The notes: generated from the sequence alone by a model not told the origin. Shown: positions 46,173-55,570, counted from the stretch's first letter. The stretch: DNA of 64,000 bases from Shouchella hunanensis (GCF_028735875.1 NZ_CP117834.1:1848001-1912000); one strand, 5' to 3'. Translations and numbers: made by a program.

Positions 46173-46200
46173 GAGAGCAAATGAGGGCTCTCTTTTTTTT
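46173..46200 (+). terminator. Terminator of the helicase gene
   Basis: GAGAGC / GCTCTC stem followed by eight T residues, 18 bp after the stop. Confidence 0.85.
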
Positions 46201-46371
46201 ATGCCCTGAATTAGGAGAGATGATTCATTTTTCTAAAAATAGGTTTAGAATGACAAGTACTGGTAAATAGAGTAGCAAGAAGGAACGATGGGTTCTTTGG
46301 AAAGAGGTGACACGAAACGATTTAACAAAGGTTTGGGATAACGGAAGAACGCTCACTATAGGAGGGATTAC

Positions 46372-47586
46372 GTGGCAAATAATCGCGGTGTTGTATACAT
46401 GGGTAAAAAAGGTGTACAAGTACAAGATATTGAGTACCCAGAATTGGTGTTAAAAGATGGCCCAGGAGTTCCTAAAGCGAATGTCGGTCGGAAATGTGAG
46501 CATGGTGTGATTTTAAAAGTCATCGTTACGAATATTTGTGGTAGCGACCAGCATATGGTACGTGGGCGGACTACTGCTCCAGAAGGTCTCGTATTAGGTC
46601 ATGAAATTACTGGTGAAGTGGTGGAAGTCGGTAGAGATGTGGAGTTTATTGAGAAAGGTGACATTGTTTCAGTCCCGTTTAATATTGCGTGTGGTCGCTG
46701 TGTAATGTGTCAGGAGCGAAAAACGCACATTTGTTTAAATGTTAATCCAGACCGTCCAGGTTCGGCCTATGGCTATGTTGATATGGGCGGATGGGTTGGA
46801 GGTCAATCAGAATACGTCATGGTTCCTTATGCTGATTTTCAATTACTTAAGTTTCCAAACAAAGAGAAAGCTATGGAAAAAATCCTTGATTTGACCATGT
46901 TAACAGACATTTTCCCAACTGGATTCCACGGTGCTTATACAGCTGGTGTCGGTATTGGTTCAACCGTTTATGTAGCTGGCGCAGGACCGGTTGGTTTAGC
47001 GGCGGCACATTCTGCTCAGCTTCTAGGTGCGTCAAGTGTCATTGTTGGTGATCTTAACGAAGAGAGATTGGCGCAAGCCCGTAGCTTTGGCTGTGAAACA
47101 GTCGATCTTTCCAAACATGATCGACTCGGGGAACAAATAGAAGCGATCTTAGGTGTGCCCGAGGTGGATGCAGCTGTAGATGCTGTAGGGTTTGAGGCAT
47201 CAGGTCACGGTGAACATGGAGGTGAACAGCCGGCAGCCGTACTCAATGCGATCATGGATGTGACCCAAGCTGGTGGGAAGTTAGGAATTCCAGGGCTTTA
47301 TGTTACCGAAGATCCAGGTGCAACAGATGAAGATGCAAAGACAGGCTCGTTAAAAGTTCGGTTTGGACAAGGCTGGGCAAAGGCGCATACATTTGTTACA
47401 GGTCAAACGCCGGCCATGCAGTATAATCGACAGCTGATGAAGCTTATCTTATCTGGCAAAGCGTCCATTGCAAAAGCCGTCAACGCAACGGTTATTTCTC
47501 TAGATGAAGCACCGGATGGCTATGCTGATTTTGATGGTGGTGCAGCGAAAAAGTTTGTCATTGACCCGCATGGGACCCTTAAATAA
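46372..47586 (+). CDS. fdhA: Glutathione-independent formaldehyde dehydrogenase
   Basis: A 404-residue zinc-dependent medium-chain dehydrogenase. NICGSDQHMVRGR and GHEITGEVVEVG hold the catalytic Zn ligands; CGRCVMCQERKTHIC gives the four structural Zn cysteines; VAGAGPVGLAAA binds NAD. The long insert with GHGEHGGEQPAAVLN is a hallmark of Pseudomonas putida-type FdhA, which oxidises formaldehyde with tightly bound NAD. The start is GTG with AGGAGGG 6 nt upstream. Monocistronic, ahead of a sigma-54 regulator operon. Confidence 0.93.
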   Translation: MANNRGVVYMGKKGVQVQDIEYPELVLKDGPGVPKANVGRKCEHGVILKVIVTNICGSDQHMVRGRTTAPEGLVLGHEITGEVVEVGRDVEFIEKGDIVSVPFNIACGRCVMCQERKTHICLNVNPDRPGSAYGYVDMGGWVGGQSEYVMVPYADFQLLKFPNKEKAMEKILDLTMLTDIFPTGFHGAYTAGVGIGSTVYVAGAGPVGLAAAHSAQLLGASSVIVGDLNEERLAQARSFGCETVDLSKHDRLGEQIEAILGVPEVDAAVDAVGFEASGHGEHGGEQPAAVLNAIMDVTQAGGKLGIPGLYVTEDPGATDEDAKTGSLKVRFGQGWAKAHTFVTGQTPAMQYNRQLMKLILSGKASIAKAVNATVISLDEAPDGYADFDGGAAKKFVIDPHGTLK

Positions 47587-47643
47587 AAAACAAAGCTACT
47601 ATACTCTTTTCTTGGGAGAAGAGTGGGGCTACTGTATATAAAT

Positions 47644-47678
47644 CCGAGCAGGAGATCTTCCTTGCTTGGTTTTTTTTT
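47644..47678 (+). terminator. Terminator of fdhA
   Basis: An imperfect stem CCGAGCAGGA ... TCCTTGCTTGG followed by nine T residues, about 60 bp after the stop. Confidence 0.75.
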
Positions 47679-47718
47679 GGCATAATAAGAAGACTTAAAG
47701 AAAAAAGGAGCGTTTGCA

Positions 47719-47913
47719 ATGGATCAGCATGAGGCACAGCAGATTTTAGGACAATTGCGTAGTGGAGAGATAAAAGAAGTGGTTGTGACAAAAGAGCAAT
47801 TTACTCTTTTTCGCGAGGTGTTAGTGGAGCAAGATGATAAGAAGGATTTTCGTGGTAATGCGCAGCATCGTGGAGCTGTCATTTATACGTATCAACCTGG
47901 TTGGACGGCTTAA
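47719..47913 (+). CDS. Small protein of unknown function (64 aa) ahead of the sigma-54 activator
   Basis: A polar protein starting MDQHEAQQILGQLRSGEI, with no cysteine or membrane helix, ending TYQPGWTA. AAAAGGAG stands about 9 nt before the ATG. The sigma-54 activator begins 12 bases after its stop, so the two are co-transcribed and it may modulate the activator. I do not recognise a characterised family. Confidence 0.75.
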   Translation: MDQHEAQQILGQLRSGEIKEVVVTKEQFTLFREVLVEQDDKKDFRGNAQHRGAVIYTYQPGWTA

Positions 47914-47925
47914 GGAATGAGCCGT

Positions 47926-49488
47926 ATGAATCATTCAGTAAAAGGGAGTGATTCTCTTTCAGCTGTTATTGTTGCGATGGTTAAAGGGGATCATATTTCA
48001 ATTGAAGTCGTTCATCATGACGGTACGGTGCTAGGTACATTATTTCTGTCCGATGTACGCAACGCCATTCAATTAGGTCGAGAAGGCGATACAGCTGCCT
48101 CTCTTCTCGATCACCGCCCAGAATTAGTCGCATCCCATCAGTTTGAATCGTTACTCAAAAGTGAGATGTTTGCGATATTAATGAATTCTCTCTATGACGG
48201 TGTGTACGTAACGGATGGAAAAGGCGTAACGTTAAAAGTAAATAAAGCGTACGAACGAATAACAGGTATTCCGGCGCAAGCCATTATCGGCATGCATATG
48301 CGTGATATGGAAAAAGCCGGCTATATTTCCCGTTCAATCTCCCTTGAAGTCATTAAGCAAAAAAAAGTAGTGACTCGGATGCAGCGTTTAGCGAGTGGAA
48401 GAAACGCTATGGTGTCTGGTACGCCGTCATTTAACGGTTATGGAGAGATTGAATATGTCGTAAGCGTGGTTCGTGATATGACCGATCTTATGAACATGCA
48501 GGCTGAGTTGGAAGGGTTTAAGGAACAACAAGCCGAGCTTGAGCGCTTCATTGGAAAAGGGGACGAAACGCCACTTGTTGCAGAAGACGAAAAAACAGTT
48601 GCGTTTCTTGCTACGGCCAAACGTGTCGCACAAACGACAGCAACCGTCTGCCTCCTTGGTGAAAGTGGTGTCGGAAAAACAAAAGCAGCCGCTTATATTC
48701 ATGAACATTCGCAGCGAAAAGATAAGCCCTTCGTCGTCGTAAACTGTGGAGCTATTAGTGAGACCTTGATTGAAGCTGAATTATTCGGTTATGGACCTGG
48801 TGCTTTTACAGGAGCTCTAGCAAAAGGAAAAAAAGGTCTTATTGAAGCCGCACATGGTGGGACGCTTTTTCTTGACGAAGTGGGGGAGCTGCCACAAGGG
48901 ACGCAAGTGAAGCTGTTGAAGGTGTTGGATGAGCAACGGTTTACACCAGTTGGTTCAACTACGGAAAAACACGTGGATGTTCGTCTCCTATCGGCAACTC
49001 ACCAGAATCTTTCCAGTCTAGTGAAAAAAGGGGTCATGCGAGAAGATTTTTACTATCGAATTGCGGTCGTGCCGCTTTTCATTGAGCCGCTACGTGAGCG
49101 ACCGAAAGAAATTGATCGCTTAGCACGCTTCTTTTTACAAGAATTAAATGGGCGCTATGGAAGAAAGGTTGTACTAGAGTCAGATGCCGTCTTAGCGTTA
49201 CAGAAAAGACAATGGCCAGGAAATATTCGTGAGTTAAAGAATGTGATTGATTTTGTTGTTGCTACGAGCCCTACCCCTGTCATCCATGCAAGTAATTTAC
49301 CGCAACCATTTATTCAACATGAGAAACAGATGCAGGCACCTACGCTAAAGGAAGCTGTAGTACAACTAGAGCAAGCGATGATTACTCAAGCATTGCATGA
49401 CCATAAAACGACCCGAAAAGCAGCTGAGGCATTAGGAATAAGCCAAGCGGCACTTGTAACGAAGCGGAAAAACTACTCATTTGATTAG
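47926..49488 (+). CDS. Sigma-54-dependent transcriptional activator (PAS, AAA+, HTH)
   Basis: A 520-residue bacterial enhancer-binding protein. A PAS domain (about 80-190, SLYDGVYVTDGKGVTLKVNK) precedes the AAA+ domain with Walker A GESGVGKT (about 245), the sigma-54 contact loop GAFTGA (about 292) and Walker B TLFLDEVGEL; a short Fis-type HTH (TRKAAEALGISQAALVTKRK) ends it. AAGGA is well spaced from ATG 47926 but abuts the ATG at 47917. It probably activates the -24/-12 promoter at 49561. Confidence 0.93.
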   Translation: MNHSVKGSDSLSAVIVAMVKGDHISIEVVHHDGTVLGTLFLSDVRNAIQLGREGDTAASLLDHRPELVASHQFESLLKSEMFAILMNSLYDGVYVTDGKGVTLKVNKAYERITGIPAQAIIGMHMRDMEKAGYISRSISLEVIKQKKVVTRMQRLASGRNAMVSGTPSFNGYGEIEYVVSVVRDMTDLMNMQAELEGFKEQQAELERFIGKGDETPLVAEDEKTVAFLATAKRVAQTTATVCLLGESGVGKTKAAAYIHEHSQRKDKPFVVVNCGAISETLIEAELFGYGPGAFTGALAKGKKGLIEAAHGGTLFLDEVGELPQGTQVKLLKVLDEQRFTPVGSTTEKHVDVRLLSATHQNLSSLVKKGVMREDFYYRIAVVPLFIEPLRERPKEIDRLARFFLQELNGRYGRKVVLESDAVLALQKRQWPGNIRELKNVIDFVVATSPTPVIHASNLPQPFIQHEKQMQAPTLKEAVVQLEQAMITQALHDHKTTRKAAEALGISQAALVTKRKNYSFD

Positions 49489-49520
49489 TTTTGTAATCAT
49501 TCGATTCATATAATGATCAA
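49482..49520. promoter_or_regulatory. Putative upstream activating sequence
   Basis: TGATTA (49482-49487) and TAATCA (49494-49499) form an inverted repeat; AATCATT (49495) and AATGATC (49512) form a second, imperfect one. They lie 40-80 bp upstream of the -24 element, where enhancer-binding proteins attach. The first overlaps the activator's own stop codon. Confidence 0.45.
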
Positions 49521-49560
49521 TAAGGGCAATAAAACCGCTCTGTACACCTATGTCATAAGT

Positions 49561-49577
49561 TGGCACACTTTTTGCTT
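49561..49577 (+). promoter_or_regulatory. Sigma-54 (-24/-12) promoter
   Basis: TGGCAC-N5-TTGCTT with GG and GC exactly 10 bp apart, the strict spacing for RpoN. It lies 30 bp ahead of the alcohol dehydrogenase start and next to the bEBP gene. Confidence 0.88.
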
Positions 49578-49607
49578 CTACCTATAAAAAGATAGGGGGA
49601 AGTAAAG

Positions 49608-50774
49608 ATGAATCAGCAACAATTTAAAAGCGCTTACAAAATTTGGACAGGATCAGGTTCTACAAAGCAAGTGAAACACGAGGTTGAGCGCTTAAAGATG
49701 AAGAAGCCGTTAATCGTTAGTGATCGCATTATTGCGAATGCAGGCTTGCTAGATGAAGTCTGTGCTCACTTAGACGAAGTCTCATACGGTACATTTTTGG
49801 AAGTGGAACCAGAACCAGCTTTTGCCGTCATTGAATCATGTAAACGTGTTTTTTTAGAAGGGAATTACGATGGATTTATTGCAATTGGTGGGGGAAGTGC
49901 TATTGATACGGCAAAGGCGGCTTCTGTGTATGCAACGTATGACGGCGCCTTAAGTGACTTTGTTGGCACCGATCTCGTTCCGGAGAAAGGTGCACCCCTT
50001 ATCGCCATTCCTACAACAGCTGGTACAGGTTCGGAAGTCACGAATATTGCGATTTTATCGGACAAAGAAGCACAATTGAAGAAGGGAATTGCGAGCGATT
50101 ACTTATTACCTGATGTGGCAATTGTGTCACCTGAAATGACCCGCACCGCACCACAACATGTCACAGCAGCAAGCGGCATTGATGCCATGGTTCATGGAAT
50201 TGAAGCTTATTTATCTGTAAATGCCTCACCACTTACAGATGCGCTCGCACTTCAATCGATTACGATGATCGCTCGGAGTTTACCGAAAGCATATTCAAAT
50301 GCCCATTTTTTAGAGGCCAGAGAAGAAATGGCGACAGCAAGCTTAATGGCTGGAATGGCATTTGGAAATGCCGGTGTAGGAGCGGTGCACGCACTAGCCT
50401 ATCCGCTAGGAGGTCGTTTTAATATGGCTCATGGGGTGAGTAATGCGTTGCTATTACCGTTTGTAATGGAAGTAAACAAACCTGCTTGCCTAGAGCGTCT
50501 TGGGGATATTGCAACAGCACTAGGAGAGGAAACGACAGGACTAAGTCTAAATGACGCAGCTGACCGTGCTATTCTTGCGATGACGCGGTTATGTGCACAG
50601 GTGAATATTCCTGCAAGTTTGAAGGCATTTGATATTGAAAAAAGCGATTTAGAAGCAATGGCTGATGATGCGTCGAAAATTGATCGTCTCTTAAAAAATA
50701 ACCCACGCCAATTAACGAAAAAGGAAATCTATGAAATCTATCAAGCGGCATATGAAGGAAGGACAGCACGATGA
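49608..50774 (+). CDS. Iron-containing alcohol dehydrogenase
   Basis: A 388-residue group III alcohol dehydrogenase. GGGSAIDTAKAAS is the NAD site and PTTAGTGSEVT the family signature; metal ligands lie in the GIDAMVHGIEAYL and AVHALAYPLGG...AHG segments. Candidates are 4-hydroxybutyrate, 1,3-propanediol or similar short-chain alcohols. First gene after the sigma-54 promoter; it overlaps the transporter gene by four bases. AGGGGGAAG precedes the ATG. Confidence 0.92.
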   Translation: MNQQQFKSAYKIWTGSGSTKQVKHEVERLKMKKPLIVSDRIIANAGLLDEVCAHLDEVSYGTFLEVEPEPAFAVIESCKRVFLEGNYDGFIAIGGGSAIDTAKAASVYATYDGALSDFVGTDLVPEKGAPLIAIPTTAGTGSEVTNIAILSDKEAQLKKGIASDYLLPDVAIVSPEMTRTAPQHVTAASGIDAMVHGIEAYLSVNASPLTDALALQSITMIARSLPKAYSNAHFLEAREEMATASLMAGMAFGNAGVGAVHALAYPLGGRFNMAHGVSNALLLPFVMEVNKPACLERLGDIATALGEETTGLSLNDAADRAILAMTRLCAQVNIPASLKAFDIEKSDLEAMADDASKIDRLLKNNPRQLTKKEIYEIYQAAYEGRTAR

Positions 50775-52150
50775 AATGGAGACAACGGCAGTTTGGTCAG
50801 GAAACACCTTATCAGCCATTAGGTCCGTTTAAACTAAGAGTCCCCTTCTACCATTACCGTTTTGAGTGGCCAGATTATGTGCAGGGGCTATTGATGTGTG
50901 CGGTTGATTTAGCCGCCATTCCGTTATTAATGGAACTGCTCGGTATGCCATTTGAGGCGGCGCTTGCCATCGTTATTTTGAATGGGCTATTTTATTTAAC
51001 TCACCATTTGCTTGGGGATCCGGTTGTGCCAGGTTGGATTACACCAGCCATTCCGCTAATTATGATTTACGTCTCTTCGTTTCCAGAAGATGAACGAGTT
51101 CATGCATTAATTGCGTTTCAATTAACGTTAGGGCTCATTTCCATCTTTTTAGGAGCGACGGGCTTAGCGAGTAAGGTGGTTCGATATGTTCCTAGTGCGA
51201 TTAAATCGGGTGTTATTTTAGGAGCAGGAATTATTGCGGTGATTACGATTTTCGAAGTAGGAGGTCGTTTTGAGTCGTTTCCGTGGACCATCTCAATTGC
51301 AATCGGTATTGGCTTTTATCTAATGTTTTCAAAGCATTTTCAACGTCTGAAAACAAGCGGTGGCATTTACGGTTTAGTAGGGAAACTAGGAATCTTACCT
51401 ATCATTCTTCTTGCCGTTGTGGTTGCACCCTTATTCGGTGAGGCACCTTGGCCATCAATTGAGTGGGGGTTCTCGAAGCCTGACTTTATTACCCTTTGGA
51501 ATGAATACACCTTGTTTGGGGTTGGTTTTCCGCCGCTTATGATGTTCTTAACCTGTTTGCCAACTGTATTTGCTGCTTATCTCGTTTTATTTGGCGATAT
51601 TCTCCAAGCAAAAGCCATTATTAAAGAGGCGGATGAAGTACGCGAAGATGAAAAAGTCGATTACAACCCGAACCGTGCTCATCTTATATTTGGTGGGCGT
51701 AATAGCTTTATGAGCATAATTGGTCCTGATGTAACGATGGCAGGACCAACGTGGGCGGCCATGCAAGTTGTTATTACTGAGCGTTTTAAAGAAGGAAAGA
51801 AATCGATGCATTCCATCTTTGGTGGAATGGGTTCATTCCGATTAGGGACAAATACAGGCCTATTATTATTACCAATTGTAAGCTTAGTTGAGCCAATTCT
51901 TGGAGTGGCAATGGCGCTAACCTTATTAATCCAAGGCTATGTAAGCGTTCGAATCGGGATTTTAGAAGCGAAAAGCCAGCGCGATTTAGGGATCGCTGGC
52001 GTAATAGCGGCTATTTTAGCAGTAAAAGGTGCGGCTTGGGCCTTTGCTGCAGGTGTCATTTTATGTTTACTGATTTATGGAAAGCAGTTCTTTGATGGAG
52101 AAAACGATGAAACCTTTGTAAAAGATCAGAATGAAAAAAGGAGTGCGTAA
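50771..52150 (+). CDS. Multi-pass transporter, possibly xanthine/uracil-permease-like
   Basis: A 459-residue integral membrane protein with about 12 membrane segments. Features such as VPSAIKSGVILGAGIIAVITIFEVGG are reminiscent of the NCS2/SulP fold, with a cytoplasmic loop near residues 275-320. Substrate not evident. Its ATG overlaps the dehydrogenase stop and its end lies one base before the aldehyde dehydrogenase start, so it probably imports the substrate of the flanking enzymes. Confidence 0.75.
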   Translation: MKWRQRQFGQETPYQPLGPFKLRVPFYHYRFEWPDYVQGLLMCAVDLAAIPLLMELLGMPFEAALAIVILNGLFYLTHHLLGDPVVPGWITPAIPLIMIYVSSFPEDERVHALIAFQLTLGLISIFLGATGLASKVVRYVPSAIKSGVILGAGIIAVITIFEVGGRFESFPWTISIAIGIGFYLMFSKHFQRLKTSGGIYGLVGKLGILPIILLAVVVAPLFGEAPWPSIEWGFSKPDFITLWNEYTLFGVGFPPLMMFLTCLPTVFAAYLVLFGDILQAKAIIKEADEVREDEKVDYNPNRAHLIFGGRNSFMSIIGPDVTMAGPTWAAMQVVITERFKEGKKSMHSIFGGMGSFRLGTNTGLLLLPIVSLVEPILGVAMALTLLIQGYVSVRIGILEAKSQRDLGIAGVIAAILAVKGAAWAFAAGVILCLLIYGKQFFDGENDETFVKDQNEKRSA

Positions 52151-52151
52151 T

Positions 52152-53570
52152 ATGAATCGAGCTCTATTTATTAACAATGGAGACGTTTGGACAAATCAAA
52201 CCATTGAAGTAGAAAATCCCGCCACCAAAGAAATCATTGGAACGATTGCCAAAGCAGGGCAGGGAGAAGCGAAGCAAGCCGTAGATGCTGCAGCTTCTGC
52301 ACTAAAAGCTTGGCAACGTAAAACCGCTGCTGAGCGAAGCGAATATTTGCTGAAATGGCACGAATTGATAAGACGAGATGAAAAGACCCTTGGTGAAGGG
52401 ATGACAATGGAGCAAGGTAAACCATTAGAAGAAGCCATTGGTGAAATTCGTTACGCCAATAGTTTTCTTTCATGGTACGCGGAAGAAGGTAAGCGGATTT
52501 ATGGAGAAACGGTACCCGCAAGTGCTCCGAATAAGCGAATATTCGTTCAAAAGCAGGCCATTGGCGTTATTGCAGCAATCACACCATGGAACTTTCCAGC
52601 AGCGATGCTCACGCGTAAATTAGGACCAGCGTTAGCCGCTGGCTGTACCGCTGTCGTCAAGCCTTCAGAATTGACGCCGTTTACTGCCTATCGCCTGGCC
52701 GATCTTGCTTTAGAAGCAGGAATTCCAAAAGGTGTTATAAATGTCATTTCAGGAGACGCGAAAGAAATTGGAGAAGCGTGGATGAACGATGATCGGGTTC
52801 GCAAAGTGTCGTTTACCGGTTCAACGGCAGTCGGAAAATTATTAATGAGACAGGCTGCGGATACAGTTAAAAAGCTCTCCCTTGAGCTTGGGGGACATGC
52901 ACCGTTTATTGTCACCCAACATGCTGATATCGAAAATGCAGTAGATGGATTAATTGGTTCAAAATATCGAAACGGTGGTCAAACGTGTGTATGCGCCAAC
53001 CGCGTGTACGTACACGAATCCATTAAAGACAGTTTTTCAGAAGCATTTGTTCAGGCTGTCAAACAGTTGAAGACAGGTAATGGCTTAGCTGACCATTCAA
53101 CAATCGGTCCCCTTATCAATCAAAGCGCGGTAGATAAGGTTCAGAACCATCTTAGAGATGCGCAAGAAAAAGGCGCAACACTTGTCTATGGACAAGAACC
53201 TGAAGAGACAAATGGTTATTATCAGACACCAGTTGTCGTTATGGATGCAACTGATGATATGCTTTGTATGAATGAAGAAACGTTTGGTCCACTTGCGCCA
53301 ATTACGACGTACCAATCAGTCGATGAAGTCATTCAACGGGCAAACGATACCCCTTTTGGTTTAGCCGCTTACGTATATTCAACGAATATAAGCGAAGCCT
53401 TTACCATTTCAGAAGCACTTGAATACGGAATTGTTGGGCTGAACGACGGGTTACCTTCTGTTGCGCAAGCGCCTTTTGGTGGTATGAAAGAGAGTGGACT
53501 TGGTCGTGAAGGTGGTCATTGGGGAATAGAAGAGTATCTCGAAGTAAAATATATTTCTATGCAGGTGTAA
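52152..53570 (+). CDS. NAD(P)-dependent aldehyde dehydrogenase, succinate-semialdehyde type
   Basis: A 472-residue ALDH. ITPWNFPAAMLTRKLGPALAAG, LELGGHAPFIV (catalytic Glu) and GGQTCVCANR (Cys279) match the GabD/SSADH group. The start is ATG 52152 with AAAAAGGAG 8 nt upstream. It is the last gene of the sigma-54 operon. Together with the alcohol dehydrogenase it would turn an omega-hydroxyacid or alcohol into a carboxylate, for instance 4-hydroxybutyrate to succinate; this pairing is inference. Confidence 0.9.
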   Translation: MNRALFINNGDVWTNQTIEVENPATKEIIGTIAKAGQGEAKQAVDAAASALKAWQRKTAAERSEYLLKWHELIRRDEKTLGEGMTMEQGKPLEEAIGEIRYANSFLSWYAEEGKRIYGETVPASAPNKRIFVQKQAIGVIAAITPWNFPAAMLTRKLGPALAAGCTAVVKPSELTPFTAYRLADLALEAGIPKGVINVISGDAKEIGEAWMNDDRVRKVSFTGSTAVGKLLMRQAADTVKKLSLELGGHAPFIVTQHADIENAVDGLIGSKYRNGGQTCVCANRVYVHESIKDSFSEAFVQAVKQLKTGNGLADHSTIGPLINQSAVDKVQNHLRDAQEKGATLVYGQEPEETNGYYQTPVVVMDATDDMLCMNEETFGPLAPITTYQSVDEVIQRANDTPFGLAAYVYSTNISEAFTISEALEYGIVGLNDGLPSVAQAPFGGMKESGLGREGGHWGIEEYLEVKYISMQV

Positions 53571-53615
53571 TGAAAGAATTCCTTATTAGGGTTCCGCAAT
53601 ATGGAAAAGAAGTGT

Positions 53616-53645
53616 CGCCAGGAAGGTCTTCCTGGCGCCTTTTTG
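53616..53645 (+). terminator. Terminator of the sigma-54 operon
   Basis: A 10-bp perfect stem CGCCAGGAAG / CTTCCTGGCG followed by CCTTTTT, 45 bp after the stop. Confidence 0.85.
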
Positions 53646-53841
53646 TAGATTGTCTGCTTTTATAAAATGAGCACTTCTTTCATCGTACATAACGGAGCAT
53701 CAATAACTGCGGAAGGGATTGGTTCTTTTCTTGTAGAATTTAGTGAAAAGGGAACCTGCGTCCAACAGCTGATTTGAATAGAGTAGTGGAATTGTAAGAA
53801 AACGAATGATCGTATCTTTCTTGAAATGAAGGAGTTTAAAA

Positions 53842-54360
53842 ATGGAGAAATGGGATTTGTATGATAGGCATCGAACGAAACTAGAGAAACAAATCATGCG
53901 TGGAGATCCAATGGAACTAGATGAATTTCATTTAGTTGTACACGTATGCATCTTCAATTCAGAAGGAGACATGCTTATTCAGCAGCGTCAACCTTTCAAG
54001 CATGGATGGCCAAACTTGTGGGATATCACGTGTGGGGGCAGTGCCGTTGCAGGCGATACAAGTCAACAGGCTGCTTCGAGAGAGCTATTCGAGGAGTTAG
54101 GTATCTCATATGACTTTAGAACGATTCGTCCGCACTTTACAATTAATTTTGACCGTGGCTACGACGATTATTACCTAATTGAACATGGTATTGATCTAAC
54201 GAAATTGGTGTTACAGACTGAAGAGGTGAAAGCAGCGAAATGGGCTTCTAAGGAAGAAATTTTAAAGCTAATTCAGAAAAATGAATTTTTTCCTTATTAT
54301 GAAAGTATCCTTTCGTTTCTTTTTGAAGGCCGACATCATTATGGCTCCATTCGGTTATAA
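53842..54360 (+). CDS. NUDIX hydrolase, IDI/YfcD-like
   Basis: A 172-residue Nudix protein. The box starts GGSAVAGDTSQQAASRELF and continues EELG, with Asp in place of the usual first Glu (GDT for GET). It has the length and the QQRQPFKHGWPNLWDIT segment of the isopentenyl-diphosphate-isomerase-like YfcD group. Substrate unknown. AAGGAG lies about 10 nt before the ATG. Monocistronic. Confidence 0.9.
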   Translation: MEKWDLYDRHRTKLEKQIMRGDPMELDEFHLVVHVCIFNSEGDMLIQQRQPFKHGWPNLWDITCGGSAVAGDTSQQAASRELFEELGISYDFRTIRPHFTINFDRGYDDYYLIEHGIDLTKLVLQTEEVKAAKWASKEEILKLIQKNEFFPYYESILSFLFEGRHHYGSIRL

Positions 54361-54392
54361 AAAAGGGGGTCTTACTATAAATAACAGTATGT

Positions 54393-54635
54393 ACTTCAGC
54401 GAATTCAAGTATAGCTAAAACAAGAGTAACTGCTTGGAGTACATTATTAGATGAAAATGCTGCTAGTCATATTGCTTTTGGCCAGGCGTACAGCGATACG
54501 ATTTTAAATGGGTTGGGATGAATACCTCTGCTGTTCATAAAGATATGATGATAGGTGATGATTCAATGAATGTTTTTGGGTTAGTAGAACAAAAAGAAGT
54601 TCTACTAATGGCAAACGGTGAATGGAGCATTTGAG
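54393..54635 (+). pseudogene. C-terminal remnant of an M29 aminopeptidase (AmpS-like)
   Basis: One frame reads TLLDENAASHIAFGQAYSD, and after a frameshift near 54515 a second frame reads MNTSAVHKDMMIGDDSMN and ends NGEWSI before TGA. These are the C-terminal metal-site segments of thermophilic-type (M29) aminopeptidases (LDENAACHIALG, IHVDFMIGS, NGEW). The N-terminal two thirds are missing, so the gene is dead. Confidence 0.8.
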
Positions 54636-54720
54636 CCTTCATAGGTTCCGCTGTGTTTTTAAACGCCCATGATGAAGGGCTACAGAGTTACTCGACTTCT
54701 ACTGGAATGAGGGATATAAA

Positions 54721-55278
54721 GTGGATATACGTACAGATAGAGTAACCATTCGTACGTTTCTAGATGATGATTGGGAAGAGGTTTACCGTTACACCTCGGA
54801 TGCTGCTACGATGTATTACATGCCAGAAGGTGTACTTTCTAAAGACGAAACAAAACAATTGATTCTAAATAATAGTGGTGACGGTGCAAATGCAAAGCGT
54901 TTTCCAGTACTCTTAAAGAAAGATCAGGCCCTAATTGGTCATGTCGTGTTCCATGATTATTTTGGTTCTCACACCTTCGAAATAGGATGGGTGTTTCATC
55001 CGAACTATCAAAACAAAGGTTATGCATCCGAAGCGGCATATGCCGTTCTGAAATATGGGTTTGAAAACTTGAATTTACATCGAGTTATAGCTACCTGTCA
55101 GCCTGAAAACGTGCCGTCCTGGAGAGTGATGGAAAAAGTAGGTATGAGAAGAGAAGGTTATTTTAAGAAATGCATCCCGCATGAAAGTGGATGGTGGGAT
55201 GAATATTACTATGCCATTTTAAAAGAAGAATTTGAAGCATTGGATATGGTCGGTGCTCACGTCCCAAAAAAAGAATAA
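54721..55278 (+). CDS. GNAT acetyltransferase, RimJ/RimL type
   Basis: A 185-residue acetyltransferase. FEIGWVFHPNYQNKGYASEAAYAVLKYGFENLNLHRV is the acetyl-CoA-binding region, and PENVPSWRVMEKVGMRREGYF the second conserved block of the RimJ/RimL/YdaF group. The start is GTG with GAGGGA 6 nt upstream. Acceptor unknown. It directly follows the aminopeptidase remnant. Confidence 0.9.
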   Translation: MDIRTDRVTIRTFLDDDWEEVYRYTSDAATMYYMPEGVLSKDETKQLILNNSGDGANAKRFPVLLKKDQALIGHVVFHDYFGSHTFEIGWVFHPNYQNKGYASEAAYAVLKYGFENLNLHRVIATCQPENVPSWRVMEKVGMRREGYFKKCIPHESGWWDEYYYAILKEEFEALDMVGAHVPKKE

Positions 55279-55375
55279 AATAGTAGAATTCAACGAACGA
55301 AAGAAACAACTGAAAAATACAGTAGACAGCTACCTTACGTCACACGCTATCCTTTGAGATAGGAGGTGTGAAAGA

Positions 55376-55537
55376 ATGAAAAATCCATTTGTATTCGGTC
55401 GATTAAAAGAAGACGATCCTAGGCATGAAGCGTTGGAAGCTACTATCGAGACAGTCTATGATGAATTGGAAAAGATGACAGCTGATGTGAATGTCACGAT
55501 TGAACGACTGTCGAAGAAGTTTACCTGTGTAAGGTGA
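55376..55537 (+). CDS. Small protein of unknown function (53 aa)
   Basis: Starts MKNPFVFGRLKEDDP, continues with an acidic helical stretch and ends KKFTCVR. AGGAGGTG stands 7-8 nt before the ATG, an excellent initiation site. No family recognised, no membrane segment. A MITE-like element follows about 35 bases after its stop and may have trimmed or replaced the original 3' region. Confidence 0.65.
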   Translation: MKNPFVFGRLKEDDPRHEALEATIETVYDELEKMTADVNVTIERLSKKFTCVR

Positions 55538-55570
55538 CAGTTCTGGCATTTTTGTAGTTTTCGTCGCTAA

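Noticed and set aside
46156-46371. Possible T-box or other riboswitch before fdhA
   Set aside because: No T-box sequence, no terminator/antiterminator pair and no other recognised aptamer core could be found.
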